Assembly: GCA_947500005.1 (NCBI GenBank)
Contig: CANMQJ010000003.1
Coordinates: 186,001 to 250,000, forward strand
Source: an uncultured Paracoccaceae bacterium
GTDB lineage: Bacteria; Pseudomonadota; Alphaproteobacteria; Rhodobacterales; Rhodobacteraceae
Direction of reading: 5' to 3'
Length of the DNA: 64,000 nt
Shown here: piece by piece, positions 1 to 8,636 of the stretch
Numbering within the stretch: the stretch's first letter is position 1
Layout of the letters: every line of letters begins with the position of its first letter
Program-made: the position numbers and the translations under genes
The notes under the pieces: model-generated
The model's input: only the letters and a program-made list of their open reading frames with translations
The model's database searches: none
Told to the model about the DNA's origin: nothing

Positions 1-383
1 GCCAGGTTCGCGGCCACGGTGGATTTACCCACGCCGCCCTTGCCGCTCGCGATGGCCACGATCCGGTCGACACCGGGCACCGCCTGCGGCCCCTGCGGCT
101 GCGGCTTGGCCTTGGGCTTCAGCTCCGGCGGCGCCTTGTCGGAATGCGCGGTCATCATGGCCGAGACCCGCTCCACCCCCGAGACGCTGCTGGCGGCCTC
201 CTCGGCAACGTCGCGTATCGGATTGTACAAATCGGTATGTTTGGGGTCGATCTCGAGTACAAAACGGACAATTCCGTCCTCGACATTGAGCGCACGCACC
301 ACGCCGGCCGCGACGATGTCCTGTCCCGAGAGGGGGTCGGTGATCTTCTTGAGATTGGCAAGTACCGCGTCGCGGATGCTCAT
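1..383 (-). CDS. mrp: Mrp/ApbC-type P-loop ATPase, N-terminal part (runs off the window start)
   Basis: Scaffold or carrier ATPase for iron-sulfur cluster assembly, acting in the cytoplasm. Only the first 127 codons are inside the window. Residues about 5-75 look like the MIP18-type domain that precedes the ATPase in many bacterial Mrp proteins. A Pro/Lys-rich linker follows at about 83-103, and then the deviant Walker A motif GKGGVGKST at 114-122, diagnostic of the Mrp/NBP35 family. The ATG overlaps the stop of the upstream DUF6494 gene (ATGA), which suggests translational coupling. The rest of the gene lies outside the window, so integrity cannot be judged. Confidence 0.93.
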   Translation of the reverse strand, partial: MSIRDAVLANLKKITDPLSGQDIVAAGVVRALNVEDGIVRFVLEIDPKHTDLYNPIRDVAEEAASSVSGVERVSAMMTAHSDKAPPELKPKAKPQPQGPQAVPGVDRIVAIASGKGGVGKSTVAANL

Positions 384-577
384 GCGTCGCTGTCCTTGAT
401 CTCGCCGGTGACCACGTGTTCGACGTCCAGCCCCTCGACCGTCAGCACGACCTTGGCGGAATAGCTCTTGCCCTCGGGATGCCCCGCCTCGCGCAGCGCC
501 TCCTCGATGGCCTGCTGGCTGGTCACGCCGACCTGCTTGAGGAACTTGCGCATCGACATGTTGTAATCCGCGCTCAT
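380..577 (-). CDS. DUF6494-family small protein
   Basis: Small cytoplasmic protein of 65 residues with no signal peptide or membrane segment. The start is the ATG at 577, preceded by GGGAG about nine bases upstream; an in-frame ATG at 604 lacks such a site. The N-terminal pattern (NMSMRKFLKQVGVTSQ) matches my memory of the DUF6494 family, whose function is unknown. Its stop overlaps the mrp start by four bases, so the two are very likely one transcript. That hints at, but does not prove, a link to Fe-S cluster handling. Confidence 0.75.
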   Translation of the reverse strand: MSADYNMSMRKFLKQVGVTSQQAIEEALREAGHPEGKSYSAKVVLTVEGLDVEHVVTGEIKDSDA

Positions 578-645
578 GGCATCGGTCTCCCTTCGTGCTC
601 GCATCGCGTTTGACGCAAGGGGCCCTGCCTCGCTAGGCTTGGCCC

Positions 646-1374
646 ATGCGCCGGTTTCTCTTGTGCCTGAGCCTGATCCTCTCCGCCAGCCCCTCCTTGG
701 GGCAGGACACGCTCGGACTGGCCGCGCCCGAGGCGATAAACGGCTCCGGCCTCCTGCAACATATCCTTCCGCGCTTCTCGCTCAAGACCGGGATCAGGGT
801 CGAACCCGACCCGCAGGGCGAGATGTCCCTGGCCGAAACAGGACCGGGAACGCCAGTAATGCGACGCGATGGCATCACCTATCACTTGCGCATCACGGGG
901 GGCGAGGAACAGGAGCGGTTCCGCGACTGGATGCGCTCGGAGGTCGGCCGACGCACGATCGCCGGATTCGCTCCCCCGGATGGCGCGCCGTTCAGCACCG
1001 ATTTCCAATCCGCCGAGGTCGAGGCGATTCCCGATTTCGAGGGCAATGCCACGCGCGGTGCCGAGTTGTCGCTGGCGCTTTGCGGACGCTGTCACGTGAT
1101 CGGCCCGCAAAACAGGATGAACGGGCTGGGCTCCACCCCGTCTTTTCCGGTGCTTCGGACCCTGCCCGACTGGGCAGACCGGTTCCAGGTCTTCTACGTC
1201 CTGGCGCCGCATCCTTCCTTCACTCAGATCGAGGATGTGACCCCGCCCTTCGATCCCGAACGCCCCCCTCCAATCGTACCGATGACGATGACTCTTGCCG
1301 ATCTCGAGGCGATTCTCGCCTACGTCTCCGTCGTGGGGGCCGCCGATCTGGGGGCGCCGCTTCAGTTCCAGTGA
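646..1374 (+). CDS. periplasmic c-type cytochrome
   Basis: Exported monoheme cytochrome c of 242 residues. Residues 1-19 form a signal peptide (basic start, hydrophobic core, cleavage likely near SLG-Q). The single heme-binding motif is CGRCH at 146-150, placed late in the chain, so about 120 residues of non-cytochrome sequence precede the heme domain. Met residues in the PMTMTL stretch near the C-terminus could supply the axial ligand. It faces the ferredoxin gene of the formate dehydrogenase region tail to tail, 20 bases apart, so a role in that electron path is plausible but inferred. I do not recognise a named subfamily. Confidence 0.85.
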   Translation: MRRFLLCLSLILSASPSLGQDTLGLAAPEAINGSGLLQHILPRFSLKTGIRVEPDPQGEMSLAETGPGTPVMRRDGITYHLRITGGEEQERFRDWMRSEVGRRTIAGFAPPDGAPFSTDFQSAEVEAIPDFEGNATRGAELSLALCGRCHVIGPQNRMNGLGSTPSFPVLRTLPDWADRFQVFYVLAPHPSFTQIEDVTPPFDPERPPPIVPMTMTLADLEAILAYVSVVGAADLGAPLQFQ

Positions 1375-1394
1375 ACCGCGCGGCGCGGCGCGGG

Positions 1395-3344
1395 TCAATG
1401 ATCCCGCCGCTTGCTGAAATAGTCCTCGGTCGTCACCACCCGCGGCCGCTCGCCACCCGCAAAGGGGTTGTTGCCCGAGTGGAACTGCGCCTTGACGCGG
1501 CAATCGTCGCACATCTGGATCATGCGCGCCTGGGCCGAGCTTGCAAACATCGGATGCGTTCCGGCCAGCTTCTCCATGATCCGCTCGACCGTTGATTTCA
1601 CGCCGAAAAGCGCCCCGCATTCGACGCAGGCGAAAGGCTCTTCCTCGTTCACTACCCGCTGCGAGAGAGCGGCGTCTGACAGATCCAGTTGTGGCACCAG
1701 CGCGATGGCATCTTCGGGGCAGATCGTACGGCAGATCCCGCATTGCAGGCAGGCATCCTCTTGGAAGTTCAGCTGCGGCATGTCCGGATTGTCGATCAGC
1801 GCCCCCGAGGGACAAAGCGAGACGCAGGACAAACACAGCGTGCAGGCATCCGTATCGACCGCGACGGCCCCGTATGGCGCGCCCGGCGGCAGCTCCAGCG
1901 TCGGCCCGCCGGGGTTGAGCGCCTGCGCCGCAAGCCGCGCGATCTGTCGGCGGTTGCCCAGCGGCAGAACCGGGTTTTCGAGAGGCGCGGGAACATCCTG
2001 TTCGTACAACAGGTCCGACACGGCCTCCGGATCCGCCTCGTCGATAAGGCCGAGCCGGCCCGGTCCCGCGATGACCTCGGCCAATGCCAGTTCACGGGCC
2101 AGCGCGTCACGTTCCGTCTTGGGCGCGAGCAGCACATCAGCGCGCGCGAAACCATGCGCCAGCGCCGCCAACATCTCGGCATGCCCCACGCCCGAGATCA
2201 CCGACAGGTCCAGCGGAATCACGTCCGGCGGCAGCCCGCGGCCAAAGCGGGCCGCCAGCCGGATCAATTCGGCCCCGTGCGAGTCGTGCATCAGAAGTCG
2301 CGGCGCCTGTCCTCCGGCCGCGCGATAGGTCCGTGCGAGGGTTTCCATCCGTGTCAGCAGATGTCCGACCGGCGGATCCTCATAGGTGATGGCGGTCGAG
2401 GGACACAGCGCCGCGCAGGCGCCGCATCCCGCGCAGATCATCGGGTCGATGCTGACATGCTCGCCATCCGGCGTGATGGCCCCCGTGGGGCAGATGTCGA
2501 GACAATTCGTGCACCCGACCTGCCCCGCACGCGAATGCGCGCAGATCGCCTCGTTCAGCCGGACATAGAGCGGTTTCTCGAAGGTGCCGACAAGGTCGAG
2601 CGCGCGCGCAGCCAGGCGTGCAACGGCGATGGGATCGCCGGGATCGGCGCGCAGGTAACCCTCCCGCTTTTCGGGGGCCGCGATCAGGGGGGCCTCCCCG
2701 CTCAGGTCGACGATGATATCGCAGGTCGAGCGCGCCCCGTCGCGCGGCTCGCTCCAGCCGAAGGCGCCGCGCCCGGCGGGTTCGATTACCTGCAACGCGT
2801 CAAAGCGCAGGTTGAATCCCCCCAGGGCGCCATCCACTTGCCGCACCCGGCCACGCACCGTGTCCCAGGCGCGCGACATCGGCTCTGCCCCGTCGGTTGT
2901 CAGAACCGTCACGGCAAGCGTGTCGCAAAGCTGTTCGGCAAGGGGGAAAGCCGTCCCTCCCGGCCCGATGATCAAGACCGTTCCCTCGCTCACGACATCG
3001 AGCGAGGGCGTCACAGGGGCGGGCATCAACGCCTCGGCCAGTAGCGCGGCCTGCTTGGGATGGGCAACCAAGCCCGCCTCGGTCCAGCCGGCCCGGTCGC
3101 GCAGGTCCACCATGAACGGCGCTTCCACGCCCAGATCCTCGGCAAGTTCCTCGAACCGTGCGCCTTCCTGCCCGCAGGCGATGATGGTCGGGCCGTCCTG
3201 CATTGCGCGGGCGGCGGCCTCGATCTCGACAGTGCAGAGCGCGTGGTACACGCGTGAACAGGCCAGGCCGCAGCTTTGCTGCAAGCCGTCGCGATCCAGT
3301 GATTGCGATCCTTCGCAGTTGCACAGCAACACCTGTCTTGTCAT
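1395..3344 (-). CDS. multi-cluster 4Fe-4S ferredoxin protein of the formate dehydrogenase region
   Basis: Cytoplasmic electron-transfer protein of 649 residues with no signal peptide. Two pairs of ferredoxin motifs are visible: CTNCLDICP and CAGCGACAALCP in the middle, CTLCLSCVSLCP and CLQCGICRTICP nearer the end, enough for four 4Fe-4S clusters. Further Cys pairs occur at the N-terminus (CNCEG and CGLAC) and near the C-terminus (CVECG and CDDC) and may bind extra clusters or zinc. The start is the ATG with AAAGGA upstream; an in-frame start 29 codons earlier has no support. It diverges from the DUF3305 gene, and ferredoxins of this type commonly accompany formate dehydrogenase operons in this clade. 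Its electron partner is unknown. Confidence 0.88.
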   Translation of the reverse strand: MTRQVLLCNCEGSQSLDRDGLQQSCGLACSRVYHALCTVEIEAAARAMQDGPTIIACGQEGARFEELAEDLGVEAPFMVDLRDRAGWTEAGLVAHPKQAALLAEALMPAPVTPSLDVVSEGTVLIIGPGGTAFPLAEQLCDTLAVTVLTTDGAEPMSRAWDTVRGRVRQVDGALGGFNLRFDALQVIEPAGRGAFGWSEPRDGARSTCDIIVDLSGEAPLIAAPEKREGYLRADPGDPIAVARLAARALDLVGTFEKPLYVRLNEAICAHSRAGQVGCTNCLDICPTGAITPDGEHVSIDPMICAGCGACAALCPSTAITYEDPPVGHLLTRMETLARTYRAAGGQAPRLLMHDSHGAELIRLAARFGRGLPPDVIPLDLSVISGVGHAEMLAALAHGFARADVLLAPKTERDALARELALAEVIAGPGRLGLIDEADPEAVSDLLYEQDVPAPLENPVLPLGNRRQIARLAAQALNPGGPTLELPPGAPYGAVAVDTDACTLCLSCVSLCPSGALIDNPDMPQLNFQEDACLQCGICRTICPEDAIALVPQLDLSDAALSQRVVNEEEPFACVECGALFGVKSTVERIMEKLAGTHPMFASSAQARMIQMCDDCRVKAQFHSGNNPFAGGERPRVVTTEDYFSKRRDH

Positions 3345-3433
3345 GCGTGTTCCTTTCCGGCGCTCCCTCCCCGGCCCGATCGGCAAAATAGTGCATCGCC
3401 GACACATGTTTAGCCAAAGGAATTCTGTCAACT

Positions 3434-3483
3434 ATTTGCACGACAACGCAATTCCCGTTGGTCTGCTGCGTCATAGTGCAAAT
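3434..3483. promoter_or_regulatory. inverted repeat in the divergent ferredoxin/DUF3305 promoter region
   Basis: ATTTGCAC at 3434-3441 is repeated inverted as GTGCAAAT at 3476-3483, 34 bases apart. Inside it, TTGC-N8-GCAA (3436-3451) has the dyad shape of LysR-type operators. The region separates two divergent transcription units of the formate dehydrogenase cluster, so it is a candidate shared operator. No regulator gene is adjacent. Confidence 0.4.
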
Positions 3484-3563
3484 TCAGGCTTGGCATACCA
3501 TGGAGTCCTGAGCCATACTTATCAATAGCCGATGGCAGGGAGGGGCCTCGGCCGGAGGACTGA

Positions 3564-4115
3564 TTGACCACTGCCGTTCACATCGAAATGCCGCTGGGTG
3601 TCGTCGTGCGCCGGACGCCCGGTGTCACGCGCTGGGCACCCTGGGCGTGGCGTGCGGTTGCCGTCCTTCCGGGGGCCGGACCGGCCGACTGGCTGGAACT
3701 GCGGCGCGAGGGTGAGGCCATCGAGTACCACGCCGCGACGCTTTCCCTCACGCTCTGGGCCGCCGAGACCGAGGCTTACCTTGCCAACCTTTCCGATGCT
3801 GTACCATCCATTTATCTCGTCCTGCGTGACGAGGCCGAAGCAGACCGCCCGCTTGAGGCCGTGCTGGTGACCGCCTCCCCCTTCGAGGCGCAGGATTATG
3901 CCGATACCGGCGAGGAAATCGTCGAGAAGATCCCGATGACCGAAGGGCTGGTCGCCTGGGTGCGCGATTTCGTCCTCGACCATCACCGGGAGGAAGCCTT
4001 CGTCAAGCGCCGCCGCGATCGCAAGCGGGTGGATCTGGTCGAGGATGGCAAGGGTGACGCGCGCATCCGTCAAACGTCGGATGTCTTTCGTGCGCCGCGG
4101 AGGATGACACAATGA
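3564..4115 (+). CDS. DUF3305 protein of the formate dehydrogenase operon
   Basis: Cytoplasmic protein of 183 residues, first gene of the rightward formate dehydrogenase operon. The start is a TTG with GGAGG six bases upstream; the next in-frame ATG (3588) would cut off residues that look coding. DUF3305 proteins occur beside DUF3306 proteins, TorD chaperones and formate dehydrogenase subunits in alphaproteobacteria, so an assembly or maturation role is likely. The biochemical activity is not established. The protein has no Cys motif for a metal centre and ends in a basic stretch rich in Arg and Lys. Its stop overlaps the next gene's ATG by four bases. Confidence 0.85.
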   Translation: MTTAVHIEMPLGVVVRRTPGVTRWAPWAWRAVAVLPGAGPADWLELRREGEAIEYHAATLSLTLWAAETEAYLANLSDAVPSIYLVLRDEAEADRPLEAVLVTASPFEAQDYADTGEEIVEKIPMTEGLVAWVRDFVLDHHREEAFVKRRRDRKRVDLVEDGKGDARIRQTSDVFRAPRRMTQ

Positions 4116-4699
4116 GCCGGCCCAAGGATTTCTGGTCCCGCCGCCGATCCGCCGTCGAGGCAGAAGAACGCGCCGAGGAGGCCGCCGCGCGATCCGCTCG
4201 AGAAGCCGAGAGGCGCGAAGCGCTCGAAGCTCGGTCGGACGACGAGATCCTGGCGGAACTGAACCTTCCCGATCCCGATCGGCTGGCACCGGGCGACAAC
4301 ATATCTGCCTTCCTGCGCGAAGCCGTGCCGGACCGCCTGCGTCGGCGCGCGCTGCGCAGGCTTTGGCAGGTGAACCCGATACTGGCAAATGTCGACGGGC
4401 TGGTGGATTACGGCGAGGATTACACGGACGCCGCCTGCGTCGTGGAAAACCTCCAGACCGCCTATCAGGTCGGGCGCGGCATGCTGAGCCATGTCGAGAA
4501 GCTGGCCGCGGACCTGGCCGAGCCCGAGGAGGAGACCCCGGACACCCCCACCGACGACGCTTCTTGGGATCCGCCCTCGCATCCCGAGCCGGCGGCGGCG
4601 CGAGCCGACGCCCCGGCCGACGAGGCGGTCCCCGCAGGGGACTTCGAGGAGGCCGGCCCGCCTGCCCCGCGCCGCATGCGTTTCGAATTCCAGTCGTGA
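4112..4699 (+). CDS. DUF3306 protein of the formate dehydrogenase operon
   Basis: Cytoplasmic protein of 195 residues. The first 45 residues are a charged, Ala/Glu/Arg-rich helix likely to be extended or coiled. A conserved core follows at about 50-130 with the pattern LRRRALRRLWQVNPILANVDGL, of which residues such as the WQVNP block typify DUF3306. The C-terminal 60 residues are low-complexity Pro/Ala/Asp. It is translationally coupled to DUF3305 by ATGA and sits ten bases before the chaperone gene. By association it should help formate dehydrogenase maturation; no activity is known to me. Confidence 0.85.
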   Translation: MSRPKDFWSRRRSAVEAEERAEEAAARSAREAERREALEARSDDEILAELNLPDPDRLAPGDNISAFLREAVPDRLRRRALRRLWQVNPILANVDGLVDYGEDYTDAACVVENLQTAYQVGRGMLSHVEKLAADLAEPEEETPDTPTDDASWDPPSHPEPAAARADAPADEAVPAGDFEEAGPPAPRRMRFEFQS

Positions 4700-4709
4700 A
4701 GGAGACAGA

Positions 4710-5315
4710 ATGACCGCCGCCCCCCTGCAAGAGATCGCCGAAGAGGACCGGCTGCGCGCGGAGTTCTACGATTTCCTCGGTCGGCTTCTGGCCGCGCCGC
4801 CCGATGGAGCGTTGCTGGAGCGCATGGCCGCCCTGCGGGGCGACGAGAGCGATCTGGGGCAGGCGGTGCAGGCCATGGCCCGCGTGGCCAGGGTGACGCG
4901 ACCCGAAGCTGCCGAGCGCGAGTTCACCGCGCTTTTCATCGGGCTGGGGCGCGGCGAGCTTCTTCCCTATGCCAGTTATTACCTCACGGGTTTCCTGAAC
5001 GAGAAACCTCTGGCCCAACTGCGTCAGGACATGGCCGCGCGTCGGATCACGAGGGCACCCAATGTCTATGAACCCGAGGACAATATCGCCTCTCTGATGG
5101 AGATGATGGCGGGCATGATCCTGGGCCGGTTCGGCGCGCCCGTACCGCTGGCCGATCAGCGGATGTTCTGGAACCGCCATATCGGGCCGTGGTCCGGGCA
5201 TTTCTTTTCCGATCTCGAAGCGGCCGAGGCCTCTGTCCTTTATGCCTCCGTCGGCACGGCCGGCCGGCTCTTCACCGAGATCGAACGCGAGGGTTTTCGC
5301 ATGTCGGCGGAGTGA
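4710..5315 (+). CDS. TorD/DmsD-family maturation chaperone
   Basis: Cytoplasmic chaperone of 201 residues. Members of this family bind Tat signal peptides or apo-molybdoenzymes and hold them until the molybdopterin cofactor is inserted. The all-helical sequence, the EFTALFIGLGRGELLPYASYY region at about 70-90 and the PEDNIASLMEMM region around 120 fit TorD-type proteins. The start is the ATG with AAGGAGA seven bases upstream. Its place just ahead of a Tat-signal peptide gene and the formate dehydrogenase catalytic subunit identifies the likely client. Confidence 0.88.
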   Translation: MTAAPLQEIAEEDRLRAEFYDFLGRLLAAPPDGALLERMAALRGDESDLGQAVQAMARVARVTRPEAAEREFTALFIGLGRGELLPYASYYLTGFLNEKPLAQLRQDMAARRITRAPNVYEPEDNIASLMEMMAGMILGRFGAPVPLADQRMFWNRHIGPWSGHFFSDLEAAEASVLYASVGTAGRLFTEIEREGFRMSAE

Positions 5316-5375
5316 TCCGCCCATCGCCGGCGGCCTTTGCGGGCCGCCTGAACCGCAACTGGGAAGGAGGTTCCC

Positions 5376-5564
5376 ATGAGCAACAAGAAGGAAAACGGCG
5401 CGAACCGCCGCGATTTCCTGAAACTGGCTGGTACAGCCGCACCCGCCGCGGCCCTTGCCGTGGCATCGGGTGACGCGGCGCAAGCGGCCGAAGCTCCGGT
5501 CAACGAGACCCGGATGCAGGATACGGCGCATACCCGCGCCTATCTCGACAGCGCTCGATTCTGA
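5376..5564 (+). CDS. small Tat-signal protein of the formate dehydrogenase region
   Basis: Protein of 62 residues that is almost entirely a twin-arginine signal: NRRDFLKLAG followed by an Ala-rich hydrophobic stretch and a likely cleavage near AQAAE. Fewer than 30 residues would remain after cleavage. Such short proteins are known as the formate dehydrogenase region Tat target family and occur directly before the catalytic subunit. A very strong ribosome site (AAGGAGG) precedes the ATG. The function is unproven; a role as a decoy or small subunit during export of the enzyme is speculation. Confidence 0.85.
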   Translation: MSNKKENGANRRDFLKLAGTAAPAAALAVASGDAAQAAEAPVNETRMQDTAHTRAYLDSARF

Positions 5565-5711
5565 GACGCCAAGCGTGAAGCGACAGCGCCCGGCCCTGTC
5601 CGGACGAGGTCACACCCGGCCGACGGTTGCGTGACGCCCTGATGCCGGTCTGGAAGGGAAGTACCACGCCAGCTGCGGGAGAGGCCCGCGGCGCGCAAGG
5701 GAGAGAGACAT

Positions 5712-8624
5712 ATGCTTAGGAAAAAGACCAACGGGGTTGCGCGACGCCCCCAGCGGGCAAGTATCCTGACCCGGATCGGCGACAAGACCGTCGATCGACG
5801 CGCGTTCCTGCGCGGCTCGGGTCTTGCGATCGGCGGCCTTGCCGCGATCGGCGCCACGGGTGGGACCGTGACGCAGGCCAACGCCCAGACGGCTGCCGCG
5901 CAGGCGGTCGATACCGTGAAATCCATCTGCACCCATTGCTCGGTCGGCTGCACCGTCGTGGCCGAGGTCAGCAATGGCGTCTGGGTCGGACAGGAACCCG
6001 GCTGGGACAGCCCCTTCAACCTCGGCGCCCATTGCGCCAAGGGCGCCTCGGTCCGTGAACATGCCCATGGCGAACGCCGGCTCAAGTACCCGATGAAGAA
6101 AGAGGGCGGCGAGTGGAAGCGCATCAGCTGGGAACAGGCGATCGACGAGATCGGCGACGGCATGATGGAGATCCGCGAGGAGAGCGGCCCCGACAGCGTC
6201 TACTGGCTGGGCTCGGCCAAGCACAATAACGAGCAGGCCTATCTGTTCCGCAAGTTCGCGGCCTACTGGGGCACGAACAACGTGGATCACCAGGCCCGGA
6301 TCTGTCACTCGACCACCGTGGCCGGGGTTGCCAATACATGGGGCTACGGCGCCATGACCAATTCCTACAACGACATCCACAACAGCCGCGCGATCTTCAT
6401 CATCGGTGGCAACCCGGCCGAGGCACATCCCGTCTCGCTGCTGCATGTCCTGCGCGCCAAGGAGCAGAACAATGCGCCGCTGATCGTCTGCGACCCGCGT
6501 TTCACCCGCACGGCCGCACATGCCGACGAATTTGTCCGCTTCCGTCCCGGTACCGACGTGGCGCTGATCTGGGGCATCCTGTGGCACATTTTCGAAAACG
6601 GCTGGGAGGACAAGGAGTTCATCCGCACCCGTGTCTGGGGAATGGACCAGATCCGCGAAGAGGTCGCCAAGTGGACGCCCGAGGAGACAGAGCGCGTGAC
6701 CGGCGTGCCGGGCACACAGCTGCGCCGCGTGGCGCGCACCATGGCCAACAACCGTCCCGGCACGGTGATCTGGTGCATGGGCGGCACCCAGCACACCAAC
6801 GGCAACAACAACACCCGCGCCTATTGCGTACTTCAGCTTGCCCTGGGCAACATGGGCACGAGCGGTGGCGGCACCAACATCTTCCGCGGCCATGACAACG
6901 TGCAGGGCGCGACCGACCTTGGCGTGCTCTCGCACACCCTGCCCGGCTACTACGGGCTGTCGAAAGGCGCCTGGGCCCATTGGGCGCGCGTCTGGGAAGA
7001 GGATCCCGAATGGCTGGCCGGCCAGTTCGCCTCGACCACCGGCAAGGATGGCAAGGAGAAATCGCTCCAGAACCTCAGCGGCATTCCCGTGTCTCGCTGG
7101 ATCGACGGCGTTCTGGAAGACCCCGAGAACATGGATCAGGACAACAACGTCCGGGCCATGGTGCTCTGGGGCCACGCGCCGAACTCGCAGACCCGCATGA
7201 CCGAGATGAAGACGGCCATGGAGAAGCTGGACATGCTGGTCGTGATCGACCCGTATCCCACCGTCTCGGCCGTGCTGCATGACAGGACCGACGGTGTCTA
7301 TCTGTTGCCTGCAGCCACGCAGTTCGAGACCTACGGCTCGGTCACCGCGTCCAACCGTTCGATCCAGTGGCGCGAAAAGGTCGTCGATCCGCTTTTCGAG
7401 AGCAAGACGGATCACGAGATCATCGGCCTCTTCTCGAAGAAGTTCGGCTTCCATGATCGCATGTTCCGCAATATCGCGCTGGAGGATGACGGCGTGACCC
7501 CGAATATCGAGGACACGCTGCGCGAGATCAATCGCGGCATGTGGACAATCGGCTATACCGGCCAGTCGCCCGAGCGGCTCAAGCTGCACATGGCCAACCA
7601 GCACACCTTCGACCGCACGACGTTGCAAGCGATCGGCGGGCCGGCCGACGGCGATTACTATGGTCTGCCCTGGCCGAGTTGGGGAACGCCCGAGATGGGC
7701 CATCCCGGCACGCCGAACCTCTACGACATGTCCAAGCCGGTGGCCGAAGGTGGCCTCACCTTCCGCGCGCGCTTCGGCGTCGAGCGGGACGGCGAGAACC
7801 TGCTGGCCGATGGCGTGGCCAGCGTCGGCTCGGAAATCCAGGACGGCTACCCCGAATTCACCATGCAGATGCTGATGGATCTCGGATGGGACGGCGACCT
7901 GACCACAGAGGAACGTGCGACGATCGAGCGTGTCGCGGGCAGCGCGGAGAATATTGGCGGTGTGAATTGGAAAACGGACCTGTCCGGCGGCATCCAGCGA
8001 GTCGCGATAAAGCATGGCTGCGCCCCGTTCGGGAATGCCAAGGCAAGGACCGTGGTCTGGACCTTCCCCGACCCGATCCCGATCCACCGCGAGCCGCTTT
8101 ACACCAACCGGCGCGACCTGGTGGCCGACTATCCCACCTATGAGGACCGGCATTCCTATCGCCTGCCCACCCTCTACGCCTCGATCCAGAAGCAGGATTT
8201 CTCCAAGGACTACCCGATCATCCTGACCTCTGGCCGACTGGTGGAATACGAAGGCGGCGGGGACGAGACCCGGTCGAACCCCTGGCTGGCCGAGCTTCAG
8301 CAGGACATGTTCGTCGAGATCAACCCGCGTGACGCCAACAATCTCGGTGTACGTGATGGCGCGCAGGTCTGGGTCGAAGGACCCGAAGGTGGCCGCGTCA
8401 AGGTGATGGCGATGGTGACCGAGCGCGTGGGTGCGGGGGTGGCCTTCATGCCCTTCCACTTCGGCGGCCATTTTCAGGGCGAGGATCAGCGGTCCAAATA
8501 TCCCAAGGGCGCCGATCCCTACGTGCTGGGGGAAAGCACCAACACCGCCCAGACCTATGGCTATGACTCGGTAACCCAGATGCAGGAGACCAAGGCCACT
8601 CTCTGCAAGATCTCGGCTGCGTAA
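5712..8624 (+). CDS. fdhA: formate dehydrogenase, molybdopterin catalytic subunit alpha (Cys type)
   Basis: Periplasmic catalytic subunit of 970 residues that oxidises formate to CO2. A twin-arginine signal (DRRAFLRGSG, Arg29-Arg30) sits behind an N-terminal extension. One 4Fe-4S cluster is bound by C73-x2-C76-x3-C80-x27-C108. The metal ligand is Cys198, followed by His199, in ARICHS. There is no selenocysteine codon, so this is the cysteine form. The molybdopterin-binding core covers most of the chain and the C-terminal dinucleotide-binding domain starts near residue 830. A 147-base gap separates it from the Tat-target gene, longer than other gaps in the operon; GGGAGAGAG precedes the ATG. 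Molybdenum or tungsten cannot be distinguished from sequence alone. Confidence 0.96.
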   Translation: MLRKKTNGVARRPQRASILTRIGDKTVDRRAFLRGSGLAIGGLAAIGATGGTVTQANAQTAAAQAVDTVKSICTHCSVGCTVVAEVSNGVWVGQEPGWDSPFNLGAHCAKGASVREHAHGERRLKYPMKKEGGEWKRISWEQAIDEIGDGMMEIREESGPDSVYWLGSAKHNNEQAYLFRKFAAYWGTNNVDHQARICHSTTVAGVANTWGYGAMTNSYNDIHNSRAIFIIGGNPAEAHPVSLLHVLRAKEQNNAPLIVCDPRFTRTAAHADEFVRFRPGTDVALIWGILWHIFENGWEDKEFIRTRVWGMDQIREEVAKWTPEETERVTGVPGTQLRRVARTMANNRPGTVIWCMGGTQHTNGNNNTRAYCVLQLALGNMGTSGGGTNIFRGHDNVQGATDLGVLSHTLPGYYGLSKGAWAHWARVWEEDPEWLAGQFASTTGKDGKEKSLQNLSGIPVSRWIDGVLEDPENMDQDNNVRAMVLWGHAPNSQTRMTEMKTAMEKLDMLVVIDPYPTVSAVLHDRTDGVYLLPAATQFETYGSVTASNRSIQWREKVVDPLFESKTDHEIIGLFSKKFGFHDRMFRNIALEDDGVTPNIEDTLREINRGMWTIGYTGQSPERLKLHMANQHTFDRTTLQAIGGPADGDYYGLPWPSWGTPEMGHPGTPNLYDMSKPVAEGGLTFRARFGVERDGENLLADGVASVGSEIQDGYPEFTMQMLMDLGWDGDLTTEERATIERVAGSAENIGGVNWKTDLSGGIQRVAIKHGCAPFGNAKARTVVWTFPDPIPIHREPLYTNRRDLVADYPTYEDRHSYRLPTLYASIQKQDFSKDYPIILTSGRLVEYEGGGDETRSNPWLAELQQDMFVEINPRDANNLGVRDGAQVWVEGPEGGRVKVMAMVTERVGAGVAFMPFHFGGHFQGEDQRSKYPKGADPYVLGESTNTAQTYGYDSVTQMQETKATLCKISAA

Positions 8625-8636
8625 AGGAGACGGAAA

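Noticed and set aside
5565..5711. Molybdenum-cofactor or cobalamin riboswitch before the catalytic subunit
   Set aside because: The conserved core sequences of those riboswitches were not found by eye.
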